64,000 bases of DNA from Flavilitoribacter nigricans DSM 23189 = NBRC 102662 (GCF_002646595.1 NZ_PDUD01000017.1:62001-126000); one strand, 5' to 3'; counted from the stretch's first letter, positions 1 through 8,810 are shown. Made by a program: numbers and translations. Notes: generated from the sequence alone by a model not told the origin.

Positions 1-37
1 TGCAACCGTTAAAATGAGCGATTTTGCTCCATTTTAA
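1..37. repeat. Left-end copy of a 37-bp hairpin repeat
   Basis: This matches the last 37 bases of the window at 36 of 37 positions; the single difference is base 5 (A here, G there). Bases 9-37 form a near-palindrome, TTAAAATG-AGC and GCTCCATTTTAA, around a GATTTT loop. Both copies lie in the same orientation and are cut by the window edges, so the true repeat may be longer. What it does is unknown. Confidence 0.8.
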
Positions 38-43
38 CGATAG

Positions 44-78
44 GTAATACCTTTACCCGCTACTCTATACCTTCTACC
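44..78. repeat. Degenerate heptamer array next to the left hairpin
   Basis: Five loosely related 7-base units can be read here: GTAATAC, CTTTACC, CGCTACT, CTATACC and TTCTACC. They sit between the hairpin repeat and the 3' end of the AraC-type gene. The right-end hairpin also has 7-base units (GTAGAGA type) beside it. The units here are quite divergent, so the periodicity is only suggestive. Confidence 0.35.
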
Positions 79-100
79 TAAGGTTGCATAGTAACTCAGA

Positions 101-925
101 TTAATTATCCAATACGGGATTTGCGACATACTGATCCCGTTGCTTGCTGAACCTACCCGGCATGATTTCCAGGTAGTCCTTGAACTCCCGCATAAAATGG
201 GATGGATCGGAAAATTCCAGATCATAAGTCAATGGGGACATAGCCTGCGTGCCCGTCTGCACGTATTTCTGTAAGGCATTTCTCCGGGACGGCCGGATGT
301 ATTCACTAACCGTGACCCCGTACGGGTGCCTGAACTCCCGTTGCAACCGATGGTTGCCGATCGGCATCGTCGAAGATACCTGCTGGTAGTCGTTCATGCC
401 CGCCAGTTTCCGGATCTGCTTCATCGACTGATAGGTGTAATCACAAGACTGTTCGTTGAATTCCATTTGACGCCGCAGGTATTCCTCGGCCAGCAGCAAC
501 TGTGCCGGTCGCTCTTCCAGATCCCGGATCCGGCTGCAGAAATCCTTCAGGCTCCGGCCCAGCACGGTAATACCGTTTGTAAAGGAGGACAGAAATTCCG
601 AGGGCAGTACCCCGAAGATATTGCGAATACCGTCCGGATACAATCGAATACCGAAAACGTCAACCAGGTTGGAAACCTGCACTTCGCAGGACTGGGTATA
701 CCGACCGGCCAGCGCGAGATCGGCGGAAGTATCCCAAGCTCCGTCATCCAGGCTCAGTGTATCGTGCTGGTTCGAAAGGTGTACGATCAGTTCGATACAA
801 CCGTTGGGCGCCACCGAACTTCGGATATTCGGGGTTTCGTCCAGGTCAAACTGCCCGAACCAGAAAGAATGCACAAAGGGTTTTAGGTCAGGAGCGGGTC
901 GGTGTTCAGAAATCGCCAGGTTCAT
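101..925 (-). CDS. AraC-family transcriptional regulator
   Basis: This 274-residue protein is a probable cytoplasmic DNA-binding regulator. The N-terminal half contains VAPNGCIELIVHL near residues 38-50, typical of the sensor-like domain (DUF6597 type) found in many Bacteroidota AraC proteins. The last 100 residues fit an AraC helix-turn-helix domain, with FSDPSHFMREFKDY and the closing MMPGRF-like segment (here EIMPGRFSKQR). The ATG at 925 is the natural start. No operon partner lies beside it, so its target is unknown; it could control the sugar genes to its right. The family assignment is firm, the effector is not visible. Confidence 0.85.
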   Translation of the reverse strand: MNLAISEHRPAPDLKPFVHSFWFGQFDLDETPNIRSSVAPNGCIELIVHLSNQHDTLSLDDGAWDTSADLALAGRYTQSCEVQVSNLVDVFGIRLYPDGIRNIFGVLPSEFLSSFTNGITVLGRSLKDFCSRIRDLEERPAQLLLAEEYLRRQMEFNEQSCDYTYQSMKQIRKLAGMNDYQQVSSTMPIGNHRLQREFRHPYGVTVSEYIRPSRRNALQKYVQTGTQAMSPLTYDLEFSDPSHFMREFKDYLEIMPGRFSKQRDQYVANPVLDN

Positions 926-948
926 GATGCTAAAATTAGGGTAGCTTT

Positions 949-982
949 TGAAAAATAAGACCTGCGGCCTTTTGCCGCAGAT
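949..982 (-). terminator. Rho-independent terminator, minus strand
   Basis: Read on the minus strand, GATCTGCGGC and GCCGCAGGTC form a 10-bp stem (one G-U pair) around AAAAG, followed by TTATTTTT. It lies upstream of the AraC-type gene, so it would end a transcript coming from the right, where the only candidate is the weak reading frame ending at 1029. Confidence 0.5.
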
Positions 983-1028
983 CCTGTGCTAGTTATGCAA
1001 TTAGTTTGTTTATGCCGCTTCTAGGTGA

Positions 1029-1241
1029 TTATGGAGTATCATTTCCACCAATGATAACAGACCATCCTTCTTCACGTTGATCAATTAGTCGGTGTCGACC
1101 ACTGTTTCGATCTGTCAAATCTTGCTGAAACTCCATCTTTCTGGATGTTGGTATAAATGTAGGGGCAAGTGGCCGGAATTCCTCGGGCTCTTTATTGGAT
1201 GGCCAGTTCTGGTGAGTAAACAGCCATCGCACTTCCTTCAA
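1029..1241 (-). CDS. Possible small protein or gene remnant
   Basis: This 70-codon frame would start with TTG at 1241 and end in EGWSVIIGGNDTP. I recognise no family. The frame is open back to a stop near position 1275 without an ATG. In its favour, a minus-strand terminator lies 47 bases downstream and the composition (WLFTHQNWP, EEFRPLAPTF) is protein-like. Against it, there is no ATG, no signal or known motif, and no partner gene. It may be the 3' remnant of a decayed gene. Confidence 0.2.
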   Translation of the reverse strand: MKEVRWLFTHQNWPSNKEPEEFRPLAPTFIPTSRKMEFQQDLTDRNSGRHRLIDQREEGWSVIIGGNDTP

Positions 1242-1702
1242 TCCTTTCTTCCCGGGATTTTCCGGCCGATGTGTTCACCTTTACAGTTTCCTACCGGCCC
1301 GGCCGAAGGCAGTTCTTTATTTATTTTCCGGCGGGCATGGAATTGCTACCATACCTCTTCGATCCGGAAAATGATTTCTACTTAAAAAGGATAATTTTAT
1401 AATGCCTCAGGAAGGTTGGCCCCGGGGAATTCAACGGATGTTTCCAGAGCAGGTTCTGTGCAATGAGATGGGTGGTTTAAACCGCTGGGATGGGAGACAA
1501 AAAAGCCCATCTTAGTTTCAGATGGGCTTCTACAATTCTATTAACTAGACATCAATTACAATCATGTTGGACTGAGGGGGACAATTATTTGCTAAATTAG
1601 ACATCAAAATCCAGACCTAATTGAAGGATTCTGCCAAAAAGGTGAACAATACTTGCAAAACCTCCGTTAATCTGATATTTGCAGGAGTTTAATTTGATAT
1701 AC
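1242..1702. other. Long intergenic stretch without a clear gene
   Basis: I see no convincing gene here. A 21-codon plus-strand frame at 1337-1402 (MELLPYLFDP start) has no recognisable match and is probably chance. The only structured element is the terminator-like hairpin at 1499-1528. Confidence 0.5.
1499..1528 (-). terminator. Terminator-like hairpin
   Basis: AGCCCATCT and AGATGGGCT form a perfect 9-bp stem with a 7-base loop. On the minus strand the stem is followed by TTTTTT, as in a rho-independent terminator. No minus-strand gene is visible to its right, so it may be a leftover of a lost gene or may insulate the region from antisense transcription. Confidence 0.45.
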
Positions 1703-1730
1703 TGCCAAATAAACTGATCTTTATTTGGCA
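1703..1730. promoter_or_regulatory. Perfect palindrome before an AraC-type gene
   Basis: TGCCAAATAA and TTATTTGGCA form a perfect 10-bp inverted repeat with an 8-base spacer, ending 31 bases before the ATG at 1762. Its position fits an operator, perhaps for autoregulation, or a leader hairpin. A -7-like element (GATATTTG) lies about 30 bases further upstream. The role is inferred from position only. Confidence 0.45.
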
Positions 1731-1761
1731 TTTGTTATTGTAAGCAAAAATTTGTTCCAAA

Positions 1762-2670
1762 ATGGAGCTACCCAAGAACATACTGAAAGGCAGGAAGTTG
1801 CAAACACTGGTCGAGAATCAGACGACCTACACCGTCCGAAATGCGGCGATGCATGTCTTCGAAACCCACCAGCAGGCCGAGCAGGTTTTGCTCCAGTTTG
1901 ACCAACCGGTACTAGCCAGTATGTTCCAGGGAAAAAAGGTGATGCACCTGCGCGAACACCAGCCCTTCAACTTCCTTCCCGGCGAATCGCTCATTCTACC
2001 TTCCAACGAATTGATGTGTATTGATTTTCCCGAAGCGGAGATGGACAACCCAACCCGTTGTCTGGCCATGGCTATCTCCGAGGAGAAAGTCCGGGAGGTG
2101 ATCATGATCATGAATGAGACCCTGCCCAAAGCAGACGAGCGCGAGTGGTGCTTCATGGATTACAACTTCCATTTCACCAACGATCCGGGGATCTACCAGA
2201 TCATTCAGCGGCTGTTGTTCCTGTTTTCCGAAAATCATCCATCCAAAGACCTGTTCGTGGATTTTACGCTCCGCGAGTTGATCGTTCGTATCCTGCAGGC
2301 GGACTCCCGCAAGATCTACAACGAAAAATCACTGCAGCTGAGCAGTAGCAACCGTCTGGCCTACGTGATCGAATACATCCGCCAAAATCTGAATAAGACC
2401 ATCAGTGTGGAGGACCTCAGTCAGAAAGCCTGTATGAGCGAATCCAATTTCCACCGGGTCTTCAAAAATGAGCTGGGCGTTTCCCCCGTGGAGTTCATCA
2501 ACAACGAGCGGATCAAACTGGCCGCCAGCCTGCTACAGGATCCGCGCAAGAAAGTGAAAGAAGTGTATATGGAGTGTGGCTTTGAAAGCCGCTCCTATTT
2601 CAATCGCATGTTCAAACGCAAGAAAAAAGTATCGCCCAAAGCCTACCAGACCATGTTCGGGCAACAATAA
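1762..2670 (+). CDS. AraC-family transcriptional regulator
   Basis: This 302-residue protein has an N-terminal AraC_N-type sensing domain (roughly residues 20-180, with the PGESLILPSNELM strip) and a C-terminal AraC helix-turn-helix domain (about 200-300). The latter includes CMSESNFHRVFKNELG and the second-helix motif CGFESRSYFNRMFK. It is a soluble DNA-binding regulator. A perfect palindrome just upstream could be its operator. It converges on the isomerase-like gene with a gap of 18 bases, leaving almost no room for a terminator. The effector and targets are unknown; it is unrelated in its N-terminus to the first AraC-type protein of the window. Confidence 0.88.
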   Translation: MELPKNILKGRKLQTLVENQTTYTVRNAAMHVFETHQQAEQVLLQFDQPVLASMFQGKKVMHLREHQPFNFLPGESLILPSNELMCIDFPEAEMDNPTRCLAMAISEEKVREVIMIMNETLPKADEREWCFMDYNFHFTNDPGIYQIIQRLLFLFSENHPSKDLFVDFTLRELIVRILQADSRKIYNEKSLQLSSSNRLAYVIEYIRQNLNKTISVEDLSQKACMSESNFHRVFKNELGVSPVEFINNERIKLAASLLQDPRKKVKEVYMECGFESRSYFNRMFKRKKKVSPKAYQTMFGQQ

Positions 2671-2688
2671 CGCAACGATTTTTCCAAC

Positions 2689-3567
2689 CTACCGTCCTTT
2701 CAAAAAATTCAGGCTGTCCTGCAGTGCTACTTCCGGATCTTGTACCAGGTCCTGTTCTACAAAGAAGTGCCGAACCCCGTTTTGCCGGGCGGCAGCGATG
2801 ATATTATTCAGGTCCAGGATGCCTTTCCCGGCGGAAGTCATGTAGGGAAACAACTCAATCCACTGGCCGGAATCGTTCCCATCCCCGGAATAGTGTTTGA
2901 GTTCCTTCATATCCTTCAGGTGCATCAGGTGGTAGCGGCCCGGATAATCGTTCAGATAAGCCACCGGATCCGCCCCACCGGCCGTGGTCCAGTAAATATC
3001 CAGTTCGAAGAAGACCAGTTCCGGATCCGTGCCGTCCAGGATGATCCGTAGCGGGATCTGCCCGTCGACTTCCTGCAAGCCGTAACCGTGGTTGTGGTAG
3101 GCCAGTTTCAGGCCCGCCCGTTTGGCCGCAGCCCCGATCTCATTGAAGGTATCGGCCATCCTTTTGTAGTCATCCGGACTGGTTCTCCGGTCTTCGGGTA
3201 TGGCCGGCAGACCGACGTAGGTAAAACCGATCTCCCCACCGGCCGCTCCCAGCGCCTCCATATGATTTTCCAGCGTATCCAGATCCGTATGAATGGAGGG
3301 CACCGTAATGCCGTTATCCGTCAGGATGGCCTTCACCTCGGCCGGAGTGTGACCGAAGTATCCGCTGCCGCTGAAGCCCAGCATAGGGGCCAGGGCGGTC
3401 CAGGAACTTTTCGCCGATTCCGAACTGAAGGGGAACGGCCCGAAAAGTTCTACCTCGTCGTAGCCCATCCGGCTCAGCATTTCAATGCTCTTACGAAAAT
3501 CTTGTTCCAGCAATTTGGGAATAGAGAAGAGTTGGATGCCGACTCGTTTCAGATCTGGTGTATCCAT
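2689..3567 (-). CDS. Sugar phosphate isomerase/epimerase-like TIM barrel
   Basis: This 292-residue protein belongs to the xylose-isomerase-like TIM-barrel (AP endonuclease 2) family, whose members isomerise, epimerise or cleave sugars. Visible landmarks are MGYDEVELFG, the metal-site strand YHNHGYG, FFELDIYW and YHLMHLKDMK, which carry the usual His, Glu and Asp ligands. I use the ATG at 3567 because the 20 residues before it are not family-like. No signal peptide is evident from this start, so the protein would be cytoplasmic. It lies 70 bases after a DUF3124 lipoprotein gene on the same strand. Its substrate is unknown; relatives act in inositol and 3-keto-sugar metabolism. Confidence 0.85.
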   Translation of the reverse strand: MDTPDLKRVGIQLFSIPKLLEQDFRKSIEMLSRMGYDEVELFGPFPFSSESAKSSWTALAPMLGFSGSGYFGHTPAEVKAILTDNGITVPSIHTDLDTLENHMEALGAAGGEIGFTYVGLPAIPEDRRTSPDDYKRMADTFNEIGAAAKRAGLKLAYHNHGYGLQEVDGQIPLRIILDGTDPELVFFELDIYWTTAGGADPVAYLNDYPGRYHLMHLKDMKELKHYSGDGNDSGQWIELFPYMTSAGKGILDLNNIIAAARQNGVRHFFVEQDLVQDPEVALQDSLNFLKGR

Positions 3568-3637
3568 AGTTGTATGATTAGCCGCTTTTTCCGGACAGTT
3601 GCCCGCCGGTGGTGTTGAAATTTTCAAACGTTTAGCG

Positions 3638-4147
3638 CTACCGGCGGATCCCGCGGGTAGTGAAAGAGATCCCCTGCTGCCCCGAGGTGGAGATCATGAC
3701 CGCCTCGAAAAAGGGTTCGTGTATGTCCGGTTTGGTTGCCCACTCGAAGATGAAGTTACCGCCCGTTCCACCGACCTCATCCCCTTCGTCGATCACGATC
3801 TCGATCGTTTCCAGCGGCGCCACAAATACCGGGTGATCAAAATAGGTGCGGATCAGTTCGCCGTGCGTATCGTAATAATCCGAACGGAGGATAAAGACCG
3901 AATCGGTAGAACTAACATTGCGGATACTGACCGTAACGGTCAGGTTGTGGGTGCGTTCTTCCGTCACACTATAGATCTCGGAGTAGACCGAAAGATAGGA
4001 ACTTCCCCGGGTAAGACTATCCGATGCCGGCAGACTGATACTTCGCTTCTGCCAGTTTACGGGATCGATCGAACTGATCTTTTTTTCTTCTTCACAGCCT
4101 AACAGCAGAAAAACGATCAGGAACAGGGGAAAAAAATATACTTTCAT
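3638..4147 (-). CDS. DUF3124 lipoprotein
   Basis: This 169-residue protein starts with a lipoprotein signal (cysteine 18 in LLLGC). The rest matches the DUF3124 family: SVYSEIYS, the strand NLTVTVSIRN, DYYDTHGEL, the GGTGGNFIFEW strip and the closing VMISTSGQQGISFTTRG. The function of the family is unknown; it is predicted to be a small beta-rich envelope protein. It is the first gene of a likely two-gene unit with the isomerase-like gene and is divergent from the DUF1080 gene at 4287, so a shared control region of about 140 bases lies between them. Confidence 0.82.
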   Translation of the reverse strand: MKVYFFPLFLIVFLLLGCEEEKKISSIDPVNWQKRSISLPASDSLTRGSSYLSVYSEIYSVTEERTHNLTVTVSIRNVSSTDSVFILRSDYYDTHGELIRTYFDHPVFVAPLETIEIVIDEGDEVGGTGGNFIFEWATKPDIHEPFFEAVMISTSGQQGISFTTRGIRR

Positions 4148-4286
4148 ACGGCCTCGCTTTTACGGGAATAAGAGATGAAGGCAAAGATCAGTAAAATTGG
4201 TGATTTGTTGCCTATCCAAACGCAGTCTGCACCAATTGCGGCCGACACGGGCCAACATTATACAACACGATATAAAACGATCCGGT

Positions 4287-4925
4287 ATGAAATACCCCCA
4301 CTATGCCCTCCTCTTTTTGCTCTTCGCCCTGGCCTGCGGGCAGGAAGACCAATCTGCTTTTACGCCCCTATTCGACGGAACAAGCTGGCAGGGATGGGAA
4401 GGCGCTAAGGACTTCTTTCGCATCGAGGACGGCGCCATTGTAGCCGGAAGTGCGGAGCGCAACATCCCGATGAATCAGTTCCTCTGCACCGAACGGGAAT
4501 ACGAGGATTTTGAATTGCGGATGAAGGTAAAATTCACTTCGCGGGAAAACAATGCGGGGATCCAGTTCCGCAGTCGCCGCATCCCGAATGATCACGAGGT
4601 GATCGGTTATCAGGCCGATGTCGGTTTTCTGCCCGATCGCCCGGTGTGGGGTTCCCTTTACGACGAATCCCGCCGGAAACGCTTTCTGATCGAAGCCTCC
4701 CCGGCGGCTGTAGAGGCGGCGCTGGATGCCGAAGGCTGGAATGACTACCGGATCTATTGCCGGGGACCGGAAATCAAATTCTGGCTCAACGATCAACTGG
4801 TACTGGAATACGAAGAGACCGAGGCCGACATCGCCCGCACGGGATCCATCTGCGTACAGATCCACGGCGGGCCGGCCGCCGAGGCCTGGTATAAGGATAT
4901 TGAGATCCGCACTTTGCCGGAGTAG
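4287..4925 (+). CDS. DUF1080 lipoprotein (3-keto-disaccharide hydrolase family)
   Basis: This 212-residue protein has a lipoprotein signal (cysteine 17 in FALAC) and a single DUF1080 jelly-roll domain: LFDGTSWQGWEG, FELRMKVKF, NAGIQFRSRR, WNDYRIYCRGPEIKFWLN and GPAAEAWYKDIEIR. Characterised DUF1080 proteins cleave 3-keto-glycosides. I chose the ATG at 4287 because the signal peptide begins there; an upstream in-frame start would put 30 unlikely residues in front. The sulfatase gene follows after 50 bases on the same strand, so the two may act together on a sulfated sugar. The oxidoreductase partner expected for the 3-keto route is not adjacent. Confidence 0.87.
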   Translation: MKYPHYALLFLLFALACGQEDQSAFTPLFDGTSWQGWEGAKDFFRIEDGAIVAGSAERNIPMNQFLCTEREYEDFELRMKVKFTSRENNAGIQFRSRRIPNDHEVIGYQADVGFLPDRPVWGSLYDESRRKRFLIEASPAAVEAALDAEGWNDYRIYCRGPEIKFWLNDQLVLEYEETEADIARTGSICVQIHGGPAAEAWYKDIEIRTLPE

Positions 4926-4975
4926 ATCGCTCCTTAGCCCAACTTTCGCAATTCCCCAAGTCCGAAATTCTAACC

Positions 4976-6316
4976 ATGTCTAAACAGCATTTATCTACCT
5001 GCCTCCTCCTGATTACCACGCTGCTCACGGCCTGCCAAGATCAGGACCACCCGAGCGACAACACGGCACCGCCCAACATCATCCTCATCATGGCCGATGA
5101 TCTGGGGCACGCCGGCATCGGGTGCTTCGGCAACGAAGAGATCCAAACGCCCAACCTGGACCGCATGGCGGCCGGGGGTATTCGCTTCACCAATTTTTAC
5201 GCCAACAGCACGGTTTGCACCCCCACCCGTGCGGCCCTGCTCACCGGACGCTACCAGCAACGGAGCGGCATGGAAGGGGTGATTTACGTCAAAGGGCCTA
5301 CACGAGAAGTGGGTATGTCACCGGCGGAGATCACCGTCGCCGAACTGTTAGGCGAACGTGGATACGCTACGGGGATCATGGGTAAATGGCACCTCGGCTA
5401 CCAGCCGTCCTTCTTTCCGACCGAGCAGGGTTTCGACGAGTTTTACGGCTATGTGAGCGGAAATATTGATTTTCATTCGCATTACGACAATGCCGGAATT
5501 TACGACTGGTGGCACGATCAGGACAGTCTGGTGGAAGAGGGTTACGTGACGGACCTTATCACCCGGCACGCCCTGGATTTCATTGAAAAAAATAAGGACC
5601 AACCTTTCTTCCTCTATATTCCGCACGAAGCACCCCACGCCCCTTATCAGGGCAGAAATGACCTAGGTTATCGCTTTCCGGGAGAAGAATTCTCGTACTA
5701 CGGGCCGGTAGAAGACAAAGATGCGACCTACCGCGAAATGGTCGAAGTGATGGACGAAGGCATCGGAAAGATTATCGACCGCCTGCAACAACTCCAGCTG
5801 GATAAAAATACGGTAGTCGTTTTCATTTCCGATAACGGTGCCGAACGCGACTACGGCCATAACGGTTCGCTGCGGGGTTGGAAAACCAACCTGTTTGAGG
5901 GCGGGATCCGGGTGCCCGGCATCGTCTGGTGGCCCGGTCGGATCGCCAACAGGACAGTGGAGCAGGCGGTGATGAGCTTTGACTGGATGCCGACCTTCCT
6001 GTCGCTGTCCGGCACGCCCCTACCCGAGGACCTGGAACTAGACGGGCAGGACCTGTCCGCATTATTGCTGGAAAACGAGCCTTTACCCCAGCGTCCCTTA
6101 TTCTGGCGCTACCGCAAGCAAAAGGTGATCCGTGACGGCGAATGGAAATTACTCGTCGATCAGGATAATGGCAGTATGCTTTTCAATCTGCAGGAGGATC
6201 CAAACGAAACGACCGACCTCGCTCCCGATCATCCCGAAACCGTCCGGGACCTCAGCGAAAAACTGGCTGCCTGGGAACGGGAAATGGATACCGGCCGGGA
6301 GATGATCACCAACTGA
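4976..6316 (+). CDS. Sulfatase (S1 family lipoprotein)
   Basis: This 446-residue protein is a formylglycine sulfatase. A lipoprotein signal ends at cysteine 20 (LLTAC). The metal-binding start NIILIMADDLGH has the Asp pair at 41-42. CTPTR at 81-85 is the maturation motif whose cysteine 81 becomes formylglycine. Further active-site strips are GKWHLGY, PHEAPHAPY and SDNGAERDYGHNG. It probably removes sulfate esters from sugars in the periplasm or at the outer membrane. Its gene follows the DUF1080 gene by 50 bases. The substrate cannot be read from sequence. The anaerobic-type or FGE-type maturase is not in the window. Confidence 0.9.
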   Translation: MSKQHLSTCLLLITTLLTACQDQDHPSDNTAPPNIILIMADDLGHAGIGCFGNEEIQTPNLDRMAAGGIRFTNFYANSTVCTPTRAALLTGRYQQRSGMEGVIYVKGPTREVGMSPAEITVAELLGERGYATGIMGKWHLGYQPSFFPTEQGFDEFYGYVSGNIDFHSHYDNAGIYDWWHDQDSLVEEGYVTDLITRHALDFIEKNKDQPFFLYIPHEAPHAPYQGRNDLGYRFPGEEFSYYGPVEDKDATYREMVEVMDEGIGKIIDRLQQLQLDKNTVVVFISDNGAERDYGHNGSLRGWKTNLFEGGIRVPGIVWWPGRIANRTVEQAVMSFDWMPTFLSLSGTPLPEDLELDGQDLSALLLENEPLPQRPLFWRYRKQKVIRDGEWKLLVDQDNGSMLFNLQEDPNETTDLAPDHPETVRDLSEKLAAWEREMDTGREMITN

Positions 6317-6486
6317 ACCGGGTAAACTTCCGGTTGATCCTACACAAAAGCTATACATGAAAATTCCGCGACCGGGATCCCCCGCTCCAACGGATATATT
6401 TCCTTTTGATCCAAAAAACAATGAACATCAGCAGCTTATATGAGTTTAAAAGGTGACCCCAACTACAAAAAATCAAAACTCATACC

Positions 6487-7002
6487 ATGCACGCGATTGA
6501 TCAGGTCATCCAGAAATTCACCTACGGACACTATATAGTTACTGCCCTTAAACCGGGCGATGAATTAAAAACCCGGGAAAAGGACTACATCGCCGCGGGT
6601 ACCGTCAACTGGCTTACCCAGCTCTCTTTTGAACCTCCCATGATCGGGGTGGCTATTGGCCAAAAATCCGATCTGAACGAAACCATTGACTACAGTCAGC
6701 ATTTTACGGTCCATTTATTGGGACCGGATCAGAAAGGCTGGATCGAGCGGTTTTCCGGAGATTCCAAAATTGAGGACGGCCGCATCAACGGGGTGCCTTT
6801 CGAAAAGCAGGACCACGCCCTGATCCTGGAAGACACCCTGGGCTATCTGATCTGCAAACTCGAAAAAAGCACCAATACCGGTGATCATACACTACATATC
6901 GGCCAGGTGATCAAGGCTACTTTGTTCAACGAAGACCAGGCGCCGATCTGTACCAAAGACCAGGCTCCTAAATACACCCAGGCCGCCGCGGAAACGCATT
7001 AA
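6487..7002 (+). CDS. Flavin reductase-like FMN-binding protein
   Basis: This 171-residue protein matches the flavin reductase-like split-barrel family: HYIVTALKPGD, an AAGTVNWLTQLSFEPPMIGVAI stretch that would line the FMN, and a C-terminal half with SGDSKIEDGRINGVPF. Such proteins bind FMN and reduce it with NAD(P)H or serve flavin-dependent enzymes. It has no signal peptide and should be cytoplasmic. The endonuclease III gene starts 24 bases downstream on the same strand, so the pair may be cotranscribed, although no functional link is evident. Confidence 0.82.
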   Translation: MHAIDQVIQKFTYGHYIVTALKPGDELKTREKDYIAAGTVNWLTQLSFEPPMIGVAIGQKSDLNETIDYSQHFTVHLLGPDQKGWIERFSGDSKIEDGRINGVPFEKQDHALILEDTLGYLICKLEKSTNTGDHTLHIGQVIKATLFNEDQAPICTKDQAPKYTQAAAETH

Positions 7003-7026
7003 CAAAACGCACAGAGACTCTCTCCT

Positions 7027-7743
7027 ATGAGCAAGACAAAAATTCCATCCATTGCGACCGCAACGGACCAGCGGAAACGAGCGCTTGCCGTCAGCTATAT
7101 CCTACAGGAAGCTTACGGTGCGCCTTTCCGCTTTTTTAGTGATAAGGACCCTGTCAGCCAGATGGTATCCGCACTCCTCTCCCACCGCACCAAAAATGCC
7201 GTATCCCGGGATGCGTACCACGCGCTTGTGGGCCGCTATCCGGAATGGGAAAACGTGATCACCGCTCCTACCGAAGAGGTACAAGCCACCATCCAGATGG
7301 TTACTTTTCCCGAAGTGAAGGCTCCGCGCATCCAGCAGGCGCTTCTTTACCTGCAGGAAAACTGTGAACTCTCTCTCGATTTTTTGGCAGATATGAGTGT
7401 CCCGGAAGCCCGCGCCTGGCTCGAAAAGATCCCCGGGATCGGGGCCAAGACCAGTGCGGCCATTCTCAATTTCAGTCGACTGCATATGCCGGCACTGGTC
7501 GTTGATACGCATCACCTGCGGGTAGCTCAGCGGATTGGGATCATTCCGCCAAAATGTTCGCTGGATAAAGGCGCCCGCCTCCTGGCATCCTACCTTCCGG
7601 ACGACTGGACCGGGCAACAGGTTTACGATGATCATCAGGGTTTTATGCGACACGGCCAACGGGTTTGCCACTGGCAGCAGCCCAATTGTAGCGTGTGCAT
7701 TGTACGGGATCAATGTGATTATTTCCAAAACAAGAAAGCATAG
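7027..7743 (+). CDS. Endonuclease III-type DNA glycosylase/AP lyase
   Basis: This 238-residue cytoplasmic protein is a base-excision-repair enzyme of the HhH-GPD family. It has the helix-hairpin-helix IPGIGAKTS with catalytic lysine 141, catalytic aspartate 160 in VVDTHH, and a [4Fe-4S] cluster motif C-x6-C-x2-C-x5-C formed by cysteines 214, 221, 224 and 230. It should remove oxidised pyrimidines and cut the abasic site. It is slightly longer than the usual Nth (about 211 residues) with an extra N-terminal 25 residues. I leave the symbol open because some genomes hold several paralogues and no housekeeping neighbours are present. Confidence 0.88.
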   Translation: MSKTKIPSIATATDQRKRALAVSYILQEAYGAPFRFFSDKDPVSQMVSALLSHRTKNAVSRDAYHALVGRYPEWENVITAPTEEVQATIQMVTFPEVKAPRIQQALLYLQENCELSLDFLADMSVPEARAWLEKIPGIGAKTSAAILNFSRLHMPALVVDTHHLRVAQRIGIIPPKCSLDKGARLLASYLPDDWTGQQVYDDHQGFMRHGQRVCHWQQPNCSVCIVRDQCDYFQNKKA

Positions 7744-7990
7744 TAAATAGTATTCCTTACTGAAACTGACCTACTCCATTCATTGTATACGCACCTTTCC
7801 ACCTTTCTTGCAAACACCATGATTGGAGCACGCCCGTCAACCTAACGGCTTTATCCAATCCGTCAGGGTTAATTTTACTCAAGTCCCCCCGGGCGGGCAA
7901 ATTATTCCCCCCACCTTCTCCATCCATTCTTTTGAATAGCCATTTTTTCTTACTTTCTTCCAGTTCCTTTTTTAAAGCAAAACGAAGATC

Positions 7991-8785
7991 ATGGAACTAG
8001 AACTAAAAGATAAAGTAGCCGTCATTACCGGCGGCAGCAACGGGATCGGACTGGCCGTAGCCAAAGGGCTGGCCAAAGAAGGCGTACACCTGGCCCTCTG
8101 CGCCCGCAATCCGGAACAACTGAAACTGGCAGCAGTGGAGATCACGGCCACCTATCCGGTGCAGGTGATCACCAAGGCGGTGGATGTGACCGTCCCCCAG
8201 CAGATCACAGCCTTTGTCGCTCAGATCGAAGACACCTTCGGCGGAGCGGACATCCTGATCAACAACGCCGGTACCGGCAGCAACGAAAAGATCGCCACCG
8301 CCGAGGACGAGCAATGGCAGTATTATTGGGATCTGCACGTCATGGCCGCCGTACGGCTTTCCCGGAGCCTGATGCCGTACATGGCGGAACGGGGCGGTGG
8401 GGTCATCCTCAACAACTCCTCCATTTGCGCCAAACAACCGCTCGGCTACGAGCCGATTTACAATACGACCAAAGCGGCGCTTTCCATGTTCTCCAAATGT
8501 CTGGCCAACGAGTGTATCCCCATGAATATCCGGGTAAATACCATTAATCCGGGGCTCATTCTGACCAAGGACTGGCGGAAATCAGCGGAAGCCCTGTCCA
8601 AAGAGCAGGGCATCACCGCCCGGGAATACCTCGATAATATCGCCCGGGAGAATACACCGATCGGCCGTTTTGCAAGTCCGGAAGAACTGGCTGACTTTTT
8701 TGTCTTTATGTGCTCCCCGCGGGCCAGCTATTGCGTAGGATCTTCCTACTACGTAGACGGCGGCTGGCTGAAAGTGGTGGAATAG
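7991..8785 (+). CDS. SDR family oxidoreductase
   Basis: This 264-residue protein is a classical short-chain dehydrogenase/reductase. The nucleotide-binding TGGSNGIG is at 13-20 and NNAG at 91-94. The catalytic set is serine 143/144, tyrosine 157 and lysine 161 (YNTTK), with NPGL after strand 6 and a C-terminal YYVDGGW. It would oxidise or reduce an alcohol/ketone with NAD(P)H in the cytoplasm. The substrate is unknown. It stands alone, with a strong hairpin 25 bases after its stop. Confidence 0.9.
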   Translation: MELELKDKVAVITGGSNGIGLAVAKGLAKEGVHLALCARNPEQLKLAAVEITATYPVQVITKAVDVTVPQQITAFVAQIEDTFGGADILINNAGTGSNEKIATAEDEQWQYYWDLHVMAAVRLSRSLMPYMAERGGGVILNNSSICAKQPLGYEPIYNTTKAALSMFSKCLANECIPMNIRVNTINPGLILTKDWRKSAEALSKEQGITAREYLDNIARENTPIGRFASPEELADFFVFMCSPRASYCVGSSYYVDGGWLKVVE

Positions 8786-8810
8786 AGCAGCCCAGTTGGG
8801 TAACAACACA

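Noticed and set aside
1337-1402. Plus-strand frame of 21 codons starting MELLPYLFDP
   Set aside because: No family, promoter or terminator supports it, and the length is within chance.
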